From contig JAIEPH010000007.1 in the NCBI GenBank assembly GCA_019749805.1, forward strand, positions 1-64,000: DNA of 64,000 nt, in the 5' to 3' direction. Below, one piece after another: positions 40,868 through 49,533 of the stretch. Position 1 is the first letter of the stretch, and each line of letters begins with the position of its first letter. The notes beneath the pieces are model-generated. The model saw nothing but the letters and a program-made list of their open reading frames with translations, was not told the DNA's origin and made no database searches. Made by a program: the position numbers and the translations under genes. The DNA is from Mycobacteriaceae bacterium (GTDB taxonomy: Bacteria; Actinomycetota; Actinomycetes; Mycobacteriales; Mycobacteriaceae).

Positions 40868-42503
40868 GACGGTGCAGCAGCTGCTGCGCACCAGGATGGA
40901 CGACGAGGGCCTCGCGATGGCGCACGGCGACCGCACGTGGACGTGGCGCGAGCACCTCGCCGAGGCGTCCGCCGAGGCTGCCGCTCTGATTGACATGGCC
41001 GGGGCGGACGAGCCGTTGCACGTCGGTGCACTGCTGGGCAACACGCCGGCGATGCTGCGGTCGATGGCCGCGGCGGCACTCGGCGGCTATGTGCTGTGCG
41101 GGATCAACACGACGCGACGCGGCGGGGGGTTGGCGACGGACATCCGACGTGCCGACTGCCGGCTGGTGCTCGTCGATACCGACCACTTGCCGCTGCTCGA
41201 CGGCCTGGATCTAGGCGGCGCCGCCGTCGTCGACGTCGACAGTGCCGGCTATCGCGCGGCCACGCAGGCCGCGAAACCGCTTGTCCCGCATCGTGAGGTC
41301 TCGGGCCAGGACACTGCGCTGATGATCTTCACCTCGGGAACGAGTGGTGACCCGAAGGCGGTGCGGTTCGCACACGCCATGGCGGTGCTGTGCGGCGCCA
41401 GCCTGGTGGACCGCTTCGAGCTGACCGCCGACGACGTGGCCTACCTGTCGATGCCGCTGTTCCACTCGAACGGCGTGGCGGCGGGGTGGGCGGTGGCGAT
41501 CGCGTGCGGAGCGACGATGGTGCCTGCGAAGTTCTCGCCGTCGCGGTTTCTGTCCGACATAAGGCAGTACGGCGCGACGTACATGAACTACGTCGGCAAG
41601 CCGCTCGCCCTGGTGTTGGCGACGCCGGAGCACGCCGATGACGCGGACAACACGTTGCGAGCGGCGTTCGGCAACGAAGCGACCGAACGAGATATCGAGT
41701 TGTTCGCCAAGCGTTTCGGATGCCGGGTCGTGGACAGCTTCGGGTCCAGCGAGTTCGCGGTCGTGGTGATGCGCGAGGACGGGTGCCCGCCGGGATCTAT
41801 CGGCAAAGGGTATCCGGGAGTCAGCGTCTATCACGCCGATACCGTGACCGAATGTGCGACTGCGGAATTCGACGAGCACGGCGCGCTGATCAATTTCGAC
41901 GACGCTGTAGGGGAGTTGGTGAACACCTACGGTTCGGGTGGGTTCACCGGCTACTACAACGACCAGTCGGCCACCGATGAGCGGATGCGGCACGGCATGT
42001 ACTGGTCGGGCGATCTCGCCTACCGCGACGCCGATGGTTGGATCTTTCTGGCGGGCCGCACCGCGGACTGGATGCGGGTAGACGGAGAGAATCTCGCGGC
42101 GGGCCCTGTCGAGCGGATTTTGCAACGCATGCCGGAGGTCAGCCTGGTCGCGGTGTACGCCGTGCCCGACGAGCACGTCGGTGACCAGGTGATGGCCGCC
42201 GTCGTCCTCAACCAGGAGCTCACACCGCAGCGCTTCGAGGATTTCCTTGCCGCACAGCAGGACTTGTCGCCGAAGGCGTGGCCGCGTTACGTGCGGATCA
42301 ACGACGACCTGCCGCAGACCGCTACCAACAAGATCCTCAAGCGGGCGTTGATCCGGGAAGGAGTCACCGCCGGTGACGGGGTGCTGTGGGAGCGCGAGAC
42401 CCGCGGTCGTGGTTACTGGGCGATTTCGGTGCCCAAACAGTCGCTGAGCGAATGTTGGCGCACCGAAATCGGCAAGATCAGTAATCCACCTGCCAGTGCT
42501 TGA
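40860..42503 (+). CDS. acyl-CoA synthetase (FadD1/FadD17-like)
   Basis: 547 residues, GTG start. AMP-binding motif MIFTSGTSGDPKAV (about 157-170), the GSSEFAVVV core, the YWSGDLAYRDADGW region and a C-terminal TNKILKR lysine. From memory it reads like the mycobacterial FadD1/FadD17 group, which activates steroid side-chain acids to CoA thioesters. It closes the operon of seven coupled genes and converges with the P450 gene (26-bp tail overlap). It would supply the CoA substrate for the FadE pair. Confidence 0.9.
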   Translation: MIETVQQLLRTRMDDEGLAMAHGDRTWTWREHLAEASAEAAALIDMAGADEPLHVGALLGNTPAMLRSMAAAALGGYVLCGINTTRRGGGLATDIRRADCRLVLVDTDHLPLLDGLDLGGAAVVDVDSAGYRAATQAAKPLVPHREVSGQDTALMIFTSGTSGDPKAVRFAHAMAVLCGASLVDRFELTADDVAYLSMPLFHSNGVAAGWAVAIACGATMVPAKFSPSRFLSDIRQYGATYMNYVGKPLALVLATPEHADDADNTLRAAFGNEATERDIELFAKRFGCRVVDSFGSSEFAVVVMREDGCPPGSIGKGYPGVSVYHADTVTECATAEFDEHGALINFDDAVGELVNTYGSGGFTGYYNDQSATDERMRHGMYWSGDLAYRDADGWIFLAGRTADWMRVDGENLAAGPVERILQRMPEVSLVAVYAVPDEHVGDQVMAAVVLNQELTPQRFEDFLAAQQDLSPKAWPRYVRINDDLPQTATNKILKRALIREGVTAGDGVLWERETRGRGYWAISVPKQSLSECWRTEIGKISNPPASA

Positions 42504-43704
42504 TGCCGTTGATGAAGCTCGACCGCAGCCGCTCCGGCGCCGACACCGGCTTCAAATGCGGGATGTGGTCGGCGATCGCGTTGAACATCAGATCGATCGT
42601 CATGCGCGCGAGGTTGGCGCCGACGCAGTAGTGTGCACCAGTACCGCCGAAGCCCAAGTGCGGGTTGGGGTCTCGCAGGATATTGAACGTGTACGGATCG
42701 TCGAAGACGTCCTCGTCGAAGTTCGCCGACCGGTAGAACAGCACCAGACGTTGGCCTTTCTTGATCGGCACACCCGACAGTTCGGTGTCGGCCAGCGCGG
42801 TCCGCTGAAACGCGGTGATGGGTGAGGCCCAGCGGATGATCTCGTCGGCCGCGGACTTCGGCCGCTCGCGTTTGAACAACTCCCATTGGTCGGGGAACTC
42901 GGTGAATGCCATCATGCCCTGGGTGATCGAGTTGCGGCTGGTCTCGTTACCCGCTACCGCAAGCGTGACGACGAACATCCCGAACTCGGCTTCGGTGAGC
43001 TGACCGTCGGCCTCGGAGTCGATAAGCGTACTGACGATGTCCTCGCCCGGCTCCTTCTCCCGAAGTTTCGCCAATTCCATGGCGTAGCCGATCAATTCGA
43101 CGACCGCGCCCAGCGAGTTGTGTTCCTCGAACTCTGGATCGTCACCGCCGACCATCTGGTTGGACCAGTCGAACAACTTCTCGCGGTCCTCCAGCGGAAC
43201 ACCGAGAAGTCCGGCGATCGCCTGCAACGGCAGTTCGCGCGAGACGTCGAGGACGAAGTCGCCGGAGTCGTGCGTGGCAGCTTCGGCGGCTATCTGCTGC
43301 GCCCGCTCGTTGAGTTCCGCTCGCAGCCGCTCGACGGCGCGCGGCGTGAACCCGCGAGAGACGATCTTGCGCAGCCGGGCGTGCTCTGGGTCGTCCATCA
43401 TGAGCATCGACAGCTTCGACGCAGCGATCTGTCCCTCGACATCGACCGAAGGCTTGAAATGCGGGACGACGGTCTTCGCCGCCGCCGAGAAAACGTCGCT
43501 GCGCAAGGACACTTCACGGACGTCGCGGTGCTTGCTGACCACCCAGAACCCGCCGTCGCCGTACCCGCCCACGTCGGGTGCCTGTTCGTTCCACCAGATC
43601 GGCGCTGCGCGACGAACCTCGGCGAGCTCCTCCGTCGGCAGGCGGGAGGCGTAGATGTCGGGGTCGGTGAAATCGAAACCGGCAGGCAGGTTCGGAGCGG
43701 CCAT
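42478..43704 (-). CDS. CYP125-family cytochrome P450 (steroid C26/27-hydroxylase type)
   Basis: 408 residues. Opening LPAGFDFTDPDIYASRLP and the ending INGIKHWQVDY are near-identical in pattern to CYP125A1; heme motif FGGTGAHYCVG with Cys360, I-helix LAVAGNETSRNSI, ExxR in DEIIRW. CYP125 enzymes oxidise the terminal methyl of the sterol side chain to the acid before CoA ligation. Here the neighbouring ligase, dehydrogenase, hydratase and aldolase complete that path. It is convergent with, not part of, the operon, and needs ferredoxin partners encoded elsewhere. Confidence 0.92.
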   Translation of the reverse strand: MAAPNLPAGFDFTDPDIYASRLPTEELAEVRRAAPIWWNEQAPDVGGYGDGGFWVVSKHRDVREVSLRSDVFSAAAKTVVPHFKPSVDVEGQIAASKLSMLMMDDPEHARLRKIVSRGFTPRAVERLRAELNERAQQIAAEAATHDSGDFVLDVSRELPLQAIAGLLGVPLEDREKLFDWSNQMVGGDDPEFEEHNSLGAVVELIGYAMELAKLREKEPGEDIVSTLIDSEADGQLTEAEFGMFVVTLAVAGNETSRNSITQGMMAFTEFPDQWELFKRERPKSAADEIIRWASPITAFQRTALADTELSGVPIKKGQRLVLFYRSANFDEDVFDDPYTFNILRDPNPHLGFGGTGAHYCVGANLARMTIDLMFNAIADHIPHLKPVSAPERLRSSFINGIKHWQVDY

Positions 43705-43713
43705 GAGTACTCC

Positions 43714-45963
43714 TCAGGGTGTTCGGACTCGGCACGGCACACCGTTGACCACCTGAGTATTGCTGGGCACGTCGATCAGGTGGGCGGGGTTCAGCAGATT
43801 GGAGTTGACGCCGGGGTGGTCGTTGGCAACCTGCAGCCGGGTGCCGTCGCGCCCGTGCCCCCAGCCGTGCGGCAGCGACACCACGCCGGGCATCATCTCG
43901 TCGGACACCTCGACGGGCACCGTCAACGAGCCCTCGTCGGTGGATACTTCGGCCATGTCACCGGACTCGAGGCCCGCCCGATGCGCATCGTCGGGATGGA
44001 TCAGCAGCGTGCAGCGATCCTTACCGCGCATCAGCGCGGGCACGTTGTGCATCCACGAGTTGTTCGAGCGCAGGTGCCGACGGCTGGTGAGGAGCAGCTC
44101 GTCGTCGGCTCGCTGCAGTCGCGCGCGCAGCCGGGGCACGTCGTCGACCAACCGCTGATGCACCAGCTCGACGGTGCCCGACGGTGTGCACACCACGTCA
44201 TCCAGGCGGCCGCCGTCCAGGCCCTCGAGGTGCAGGCCGTTGACGTGCTCGCGCACCTGCGCCAGCGTCAGCCCGCCGGGCCGTCTGCCGAGGTCGTCAC
44301 CCCACGGGCCGAGTCGAATCCCCATGTCCACGAGGCGTTCCGGGCCGCGTCCGACCAGCGCAGCCGTCGTTTCCTGCGGATCCCGCCCACTCAGCGGCGT
44401 CCCCGGCGTCGCGCATGCGGTGGCGACCAAGCCGGCCACGTAAAGGTCGTCCATCGCGGCCAGGTCCACGTCCGACACGGGCATGCCGAGCATCGCACCG
44501 GCGAGCCGCAGCAGGGTCTCCCACTCAGGTGGTTGGCCCGACGGGCGCTTGAACACCGGGTCCGACCATTTCAGGCAGGACGACACCGCGTAGATCCAGT
44601 AGAGGTCGTCGGCGTGCGGCCGCTCCAGCGGCGAGAGCCCCGGCAGGATGACGTGGGCGTGCCGGGTCGTCTCGTTGAGGTAGTTGTCCACCGAGATCAT
44701 CGCGTCGAGCGTCGCCAGCGCCGCGTCGAGCCGGCGCGCCCCCGGAGCCGACACCACCGGGTTTCCCGCGACAGTGATCAATCCGTGCAGCTGACCGTCG
44801 CCGGGAGTATCGATCTCCTCGGCGAGGCAGCTGACCGGAAACTGGCTGAATACTTCCGGCGCACCCCGCACCCTGCTGTGGAACCGACCGAACTGCCAGC
44901 CCGGACCGGTGTGGTCCGGCGGCTTCATGAACATCGGGGACCATACGGCCGGCTTGGGGAACACCGCGCCGCCTGCGCGATCCAGTGAACCGAGAGCGAC
45001 GTTGACGACGAACACCAACCAGGTCGCCAACGTGCCGAACTCCTGAGTGCATGCGCCGATGCGGCTGTACAGCACCGGGGTTTCGGCGTGGGCGAGGTCG
45101 TGCGCGAGTCGGCGGATGGTCGACGGTTCGATACCGCACGCCGCAGCGACGGTCTCCGGGGCGAAGTCGGCGGCCAATGCGATCACCTCGTCGAGCCCGG
45201 TGATACGGCCGTCGAGATGAGCGGGGCGGCGCACCCAGTTGTTCTCCTCGAGCGTGCGCAGGATCGCGAACAGGAGCAGCGCATCGGTGCCGGGCCGGAT
45301 CGGCACCCACTGCGAGGCGCGTTGCGCGGTCAGCGTGCGGCGCGGGTCGACGACGGTCACGGTGCCGCCGCGGCGGCGGATCGCGGCGAGTCGGCCCATC
45401 AGATCGGGGGCGGACAGCATCGAGCCCTGCGACGCAGCGGGATTCGCGCCGAACATCATCAGATGATCGGAGCGATCGACGTCGGGTATGGGGGCGTTCC
45501 ACATGTGGCCGAACAGCAGCGCGCTGACGAGGTTCAGCGGCCACTGGTCTACAGTGCCCGGCGAGTAATACGCCGACATTCCCGCGGCTTGAGCCATACC
45601 GATGAGCGCGCCTATGTGGGTGCTCAATCCGAGGTTGTGGGCGACCGGGTTGCCCACATAGACGGTGACCGCGGACGCGCTGTGACGGTCGAGCACCGGT
45701 CGCAGCACGCGTTCGACTTCGGCATAGGCGTCGTCCCACGACACGGCGATGTGTCCGCTTGATGTGCGGACCATCGGTTGACGGAGCCGATCGGGATCGG
45801 TGTGCAGCTGGGCGAGCGAGGTGCCTTTCGGGCAGATGTGTCCGCGCGACCACACGTCATCGCGGTTGCCGCGGATATCGGTGACGGCATCGCCGTCGAT
45901 GCGCACCTGGAGGCCGCACATCGCCTCGCAGAGCGGACACGTCACCGCAGCGAGACTGGACAC
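43714..45963 (-). CDS. molybdopterin-dependent oxidoreductase (DMSO reductase family)
   Basis: 749 residues. N-terminal 4Fe-4S motif CPLCEAMC (9-16) followed by GHICPKG with Cys about 44. The molybdopterin domain contains GANPAASQGS (about 172-181), VVDPRRTLTA and HVILPGLSPLERPHADD. The C-terminal dinucleotide-binding domain has SNNSWMHN and LPHGWGHG. No Tat signal is seen, so the enzyme appears cytoplasmic, like assimilatory nitrate reductase or formate dehydrogenase relatives; substrate unknown. It stops 9 bp before the P450 start codon and probably is co-transcribed with that gene, whose operon it begins. Confidence 0.9.
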   Translation of the reverse strand: MSSLAAVTCPLCEAMCGLQVRIDGDAVTDIRGNRDDVWSRGHICPKGTSLAQLHTDPDRLRQPMVRTSSGHIAVSWDDAYAEVERVLRPVLDRHSASAVTVYVGNPVAHNLGLSTHIGALIGMAQAAGMSAYYSPGTVDQWPLNLVSALLFGHMWNAPIPDVDRSDHLMMFGANPAASQGSMLSAPDLMGRLAAIRRRGGTVTVVDPRRTLTAQRASQWVPIRPGTDALLLFAILRTLEENNWVRRPAHLDGRITGLDEVIALAADFAPETVAAACGIEPSTIRRLAHDLAHAETPVLYSRIGACTQEFGTLATWLVFVVNVALGSLDRAGGAVFPKPAVWSPMFMKPPDHTGPGWQFGRFHSRVRGAPEVFSQFPVSCLAEEIDTPGDGQLHGLITVAGNPVVSAPGARRLDAALATLDAMISVDNYLNETTRHAHVILPGLSPLERPHADDLYWIYAVSSCLKWSDPVFKRPSGQPPEWETLLRLAGAMLGMPVSDVDLAAMDDLYVAGLVATACATPGTPLSGRDPQETTAALVGRGPERLVDMGIRLGPWGDDLGRRPGGLTLAQVREHVNGLHLEGLDGGRLDDVVCTPSGTVELVHQRLVDDVPRLRARLQRADDELLLTSRRHLRSNNSWMHNVPALMRGKDRCTLLIHPDDAHRAGLESGDMAEVSTDEGSLTVPVEVSDEMMPGVVSLPHGWGHGRDGTRLQVANDHPGVNSNLLNPAHLIDVPSNTQVVNGVPCRVRTP

Positions 45964-46150
45964 CTGTCCAGTCTAGGGCTGGGCGTCACGTCTGTCCGCT
46001 GATTGGTTCAGATCAAGGATGTTGCGGCATAGGTTCGTTTTTGCTTCCCCGGTATCGGACAGCTGTCCGGAATCGGTGGGAACGCACAGCGAGACAATCG
46101 TTCGCGGTGCACAGCAGCGGAGCGCTCACCGGCACCTCTCCCCGACGCAC

Positions 46151-46485
46151 TCCGGTGGGCCAATTCTCGAAGGGTTGTTTCCTCAGCCGGGGTGTTGTGC
46201 CATTTCCCGAACACCGATGTGGCATAACCATATTGCTTGAGCACCTCGGCAACCGTGGTACTGCTGCGCGGAATCTTGCCGGCGTGTACATCCCGGTCGT
46301 TTGCCAATTCGGCGACTGCCCGTTGCCGTTCTCGTGGTGGTTGCGGCCGGTCAACAGCGAAGCGCGGGTGGGTGAGCACATGAAAACTGTTGTAGGACAA
46401 TCCCTCAGCACATCCGGTCTGTGGTGTCGGTCCGTACCTCCCCGCCGAACATGGTGGTTAGGCCCGGCCCGGCGTCGTCGGGCAA
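46151..46485 (-). pseudogene. arylsulfatase relic, multiply frameshifted
   Basis: Three minus-strand frames together spell a sulfatase N-terminus: LPDDAGPGLTTMFGGEVRTDT (metal-binding Asp pair) from about 46480, GLSYNSFHV near 46400, CSPTRASLLTGRNHHENGNG (Cys to be formylglycine, near 46378), then TTVAEVLKQYGYATSVFGKW ending near 46175, and FENWPTG near 46155. At least three frame changes and an in-frame stop separate the pieces and no continuation is seen, so the gene is dead. The rest of the 45964-46679 interval holds nothing else that I recognise. Confidence 0.75.
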
Positions 46486-46679
46486 CGTCGTGGCACAACG
46501 CGTTGGGCGTGCGTGGATTCCTGCAGCGTGCGGCCCTGCGATGCGCGCCGAGGGCGTAGGTGCGAATGGCAGAGTTCAGCCGCTTTAGTGACTCTTCGGC
46601 AAACGCAGGCTACGATGGTGACACTGTTGAAGTCAGGGCCAGTCGGGGGCCACTGCATAAGTTGGAAGGTCCCCGGATC

Positions 46680-47009
46680 ATGCTCACATCTCCGTTGAAA
46701 AGCCTGGTGATCACCGCTATCGGTGGTACTGCGCTGTCATTAACCGCTGGACTCGGGTTGGCTTCCGCCGACCCCATCATCGATACGACCTGCAGCTACC
46801 CGCAGGTCATGGCCGCGCTGAGCAGCGAGAACCCCGCGCTGGCGGAGAAGTTCAGTGCGAACCCGCTTGCAGGCGTCATGCTGAGCAACTTCCTGTCCGC
46901 GCCCCCCGGTGAACGGGTGCAGCTCGTTCAGGAATACCAGGCCACGCCGTGGGGTCAGAAATACTTCGGCGCCATGGCGTCGATCGCCAACACCTGCAAC
47001 AACTACTGA
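46680..47009 (+). CDS. hemophore-related secreted protein
   Basis: 109 residues from ATG 46680, with GGAAGG upstream; the in-frame extension to 46560 has no family sequence. Signal peptide about 1-30 ending LASA, then DPIIDTTCSYPQVMAALSSENPALAEKF, GQKYFGAMASIANTCNNY. The two Cys frame a helical domain as in the mycobacterial hemophore family (Rv0203-like, TIGR04529), which binds and carries haem outside the cell. The haem-binding residues cannot be judged from sequence alone. A hairpin follows 22 bp after the stop. Confidence 0.85.
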   Translation: MLTSPLKSLVITAIGGTALSLTAGLGLASADPIIDTTCSYPQVMAALSSENPALAEKFSANPLAGVMLSNFLSAPPGERVQLVQEYQATPWGQKYFGAMASIANTCNNY

Positions 47010-47030
47010 CCCGAACTTGCTGAATACGGC

Positions 47031-47069
47031 AGGTGCGGGGACCTCGTCGGGTGGGGCCCCCGCACTTGC
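47031..47069 (+). terminator. hairpin after the hemophore-like gene
   Basis: Arms CAGGTGCGGGG (47031-47041) and CCCCGCACTTG (47059-47069) pair at 10 of 11 positions with a 17-base loop. There is no T-tract, as usual in mycobacteria, so it is a candidate transcription terminator only. Confidence 0.45.
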
Positions 47070-47125
47070 TGGCAGCAGAGTGGTGCAGCGGACTTGGAGG
47101 TTTCTTGGATCGGTCGTGAGAACCT

Positions 47126-47935
47126 CTACCGCGCCAGTGACCACTGCCCGAAGTCCGGTGCCAGAACAAGGTCCACGTCCACGCTGGTCCCGCCCAGGAT
47201 GACGCCCGGGTCGGTGGGTGTGACGATCACGTCCTGATACAGCACGGCCGCCGGCTCGCGCACACCGTCGGACCACGCTCTCGTCTGCCACGCCCACGCG
47301 TGGCCCGGACTGGTCGAAGGTCCGATGACACCGTCTTGGATCGCCCACGCACACGCATTCGCGTGGCCGTACATGCCGGTGCGGTTCACGCCGAGTACCG
47401 AGTTGATTCCTCGATACCACTGCACCGCAACGCTGTTCCAGGTATCGAGGTCGATGTCCTCGTCGACGCTGAAGAAGATCGGTGCGCCGTCGGGTCCACC
47501 CGCCGCGGTGTGCAGCCGCATGGCCGTCTGCGCGTCGGCCACGCCGCCCTCGAAGCCTCGGGTGTAATCCGACGGCGCATTCGGCCAATTGGGTTTTCCA
47601 TACTGATAGCAGCTGACGACTTCGAGGCCCGCCGCACGCAGGCCATCCGCGTATTCGCGGGAGACGGGTTTGAAGTCGAAGTCTGCGCCCGGCCGTAACT
47701 CGGACACATAGACAAGTGCGCCGTCGAAGCCCGCCGACTTGATCAGATCTGGCGCGACCTGCCGGTGCGTGAAATCGATGAGCTTTGTCGGGGCGGCTGA
47801 CGCCCTCGGGGCGCCCGTGGTGGCCGCGGCGGACCCGACAACCAGAAGGCCAGATGCCGACAGGGCGTATTTCAGTACCTCGCGACGTGTGGGTGCTACA
47901 CCGCGATCCGGTGGTGGCGTACTCGAGTCGACCAC
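47126..47935 (-). CDS. Tat-exported DUF1906 (Rv2525c-like) protein
   Basis: 269 residues with a twin-arginine signal: TRREVLKYA at about 17-25, hydrophobic stretch and cleavage near residue 45-50. The mature part is a glycoside-hydrolase-like DUF1906 TIM barrel: LIDFTHRQVAPDLIKSAGF, GLEVVSCYQYG, IFFSVDEDIDLDTW and YGHANACAW. The best known relative is M. tuberculosis Rv2525c, a Tat substrate that affects cell-envelope integrity. A hydrolytic activity is suspected for the family but unproven. It diverges from the serine hydrolase gene. Confidence 0.88.
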   Translation of the reverse strand: MVDSSTPPPDRGVAPTRREVLKYALSASGLLVVGSAAATTGAPRASAAPTKLIDFTHRQVAPDLIKSAGFDGALVYVSELRPGADFDFKPVSREYADGLRAAGLEVVSCYQYGKPNWPNAPSDYTRGFEGGVADAQTAMRLHTAAGGPDGAPIFFSVDEDIDLDTWNSVAVQWYRGINSVLGVNRTGMYGHANACAWAIQDGVIGPSTSPGHAWAWQTRAWSDGVREPAAVLYQDVIVTPTDPGVILGGTSVDVDLVLAPDFGQWSLAR

Positions 47936-47994
47936 GCCGGAATGGTAACAAGGTGCTGACTACATATGCTGAGGGTTGACCCGACGAGGTGGCG

Positions 47995-49497
47995 ATGACG
48001 GCTTCAGGCACGGCCCGCGCTGTCGCTGCTGTCCTGCTGGCACTGGCTGCGACGACGTCATGCAACGAAACACCCAGGCCGGACGTGGCTGACAGCACGC
48101 AGGCTTCGCAGACCACTGCCCCCGCCACGTCGTCGATGTCGCCAAAACCGCTCCCCGACAAAGAATTCGACTCCATCGCCACGCTCATCAACGACGCGAT
48201 TGCGGCACATAAGTTGCCGGGGGCCGTGGTCGTGGTGGGCCACGGCGGCACGACCGTCTTCGAGCAGGCGTTCGGCCTGCGCAAGCTCGCCGGCGAACCG
48301 GGGCCGAATGGGGAACCAGCGCCCGAAGAGCCGATGACCCAAGACACGATCTTTGATTTGGCGTCGTTGACCAAGTCGCTCGCCACGGCGACCGCCGTCA
48401 TGCAACTTTACGAACAAGGCAAGGTCCAGTTCGACGACGCCGTCGAAAAGTATCTGCCCGACTTCAACCCCGCGCATGACCCTCAGCGTGCGGAAGTGAC
48501 GGTTCGGATGTTGCTCACGCACACTTCGGGGTTGGTGGGCGAATTGGACCTGCGCGATCCATGGGGGCTGGATGGTCCCGACAAGGCGGAGGGCATCCGC
48601 CGTGCACTCACCAAGCCGCTGGAGGGGGTGCCCGGCGCGGGTTTCCGCTACTCCGACGTCAACTTCATCCTGCTCGGGTTGATGGTGGAGAAAATCACCG
48701 GCCAGCCGGAAGACGTTTATGTTCAGCGGTACGTCTTCGAGCCGCTCGGTATGAGCGACACCCGCTTTCTGCCGCCGGCCAAAGCGTGTGGGCCGCACCA
48801 GATCAGGGGATCCGCGATCGCGTGGGCTCCCGGATCGCCGGAGACGTGTGCTGCGGGGGAATGGAGTGCAGGCGTCCTGCCGCGGGTAGCGCCGACCGCA
48901 CGCGACGAGGAAGGTCGCGTGGATCCGGGCGCCAACCCCGATCTCGACTTTCTGCTGCGAGGCACCGTGCACGACCCGACCGTGCGCCGTATGGGTGGAG
49001 TAGCCGGCAGCGCCGGCGTGTTCTCGACGGCGCACGACGTCAGCAGCTATGCGCAGGCGCTGCTGGATCGGCTGGCGGGCCGGCCGAGCAGGTTCCCGCT
49101 CACACAAGCGACTTTGCAACTGATGACGAGTCCCGAGCAGCCAGGGCACACGCCCGAGCAAGTCGAGGCGGCGAACGCCGCGACTCAGGAAGCCATCGCG
49201 ACATCGCCGAACTCCGAACATCCATTGCTCGCGCCGCACTACCCGGCGATCCCGGGCCAGAATCTGCGCGGCTTCGGCTGGGACATCGATACCGGCCATT
49301 CCAAGCCACGGGGAATGGTGTTTCCCATCGGCAGCTTCGGTCACGTGGGGTTCACCGGAACCTCGCTGTGGATCGATCCGGCCTCAGACACCTACGTCGT
49401 TCTTCTGACGAACGTGATCCATCTGCGCGGCAGCGCGCCCATCACGAACCTGCAGGGCGAACTCGCTACGCTGGCCGCCCGGGCCCTGCGTCTGTAA
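47995..49497 (+). CDS. serine hydrolase lipoprotein (beta-lactamase/class C PBP fold)
   Basis: About 500 residues from ATG 47995; GTG 47989 would add two residues. Lipoprotein signal ending LAATTSC. Catalytic SxxK as SLTK, YSDVN as YxN and GHVGFTGTS as the HTG-equivalent loop. A roughly 100-residue insert after the YxN region (CGPHQIRGSA and GTVHDPTVRRM) is typical of esterase EstB/LACTB-like and mycobacterial LpqK-type proteins. It is probably an exported esterase, amidase or PBP-like enzyme; classical beta-lactam hydrolysis is not implied. Confidence 0.87.
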   Translation: MTASGTARAVAAVLLALAATTSCNETPRPDVADSTQASQTTAPATSSMSPKPLPDKEFDSIATLINDAIAAHKLPGAVVVVGHGGTTVFEQAFGLRKLAGEPGPNGEPAPEEPMTQDTIFDLASLTKSLATATAVMQLYEQGKVQFDDAVEKYLPDFNPAHDPQRAEVTVRMLLTHTSGLVGELDLRDPWGLDGPDKAEGIRRALTKPLEGVPGAGFRYSDVNFILLGLMVEKITGQPEDVYVQRYVFEPLGMSDTRFLPPAKACGPHQIRGSAIAWAPGSPETCAAGEWSAGVLPRVAPTARDEEGRVDPGANPDLDFLLRGTVHDPTVRRMGGVAGSAGVFSTAHDVSSYAQALLDRLAGRPSRFPLTQATLQLMTSPEQPGHTPEQVEAANAATQEAIATSPNSEHPLLAPHYPAIPGQNLRGFGWDIDTGHSKPRGMVFPIGSFGHVGFTGTSLWIDPASDTYVVLLTNVIHLRGSAPITNLQGELATLAARALRL

Positions 49498-49533
49498 CTG
49501 GCGATGGCCAAGCTACCGAAAGGTCGAACATCG

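Noticed and set aside
39657..41186. 509-codon minus-strand open frame
   Set aside because: Antisense to the aldolase, DUF35 and ligase genes, whose motifs are clear. Composition is His/Arg-rich, as expected of a shadow.
42886..44988. 700-codon plus-strand open frame
   Set aside because: Antisense to the CYP125 and molybdopterin enzyme genes; no domain and shadow-like His/Arg/Val composition.
44525..45853. 442-codon minus-strand open frame
   Set aside because: Same strand as the molybdopterin enzyme but another frame; Arg/Pro-rich without motifs.
48058..49344. 428-codon minus-strand open frame
   Set aside because: Entirely antisense to the serine hydrolase, which has SxxK and YxN motifs.
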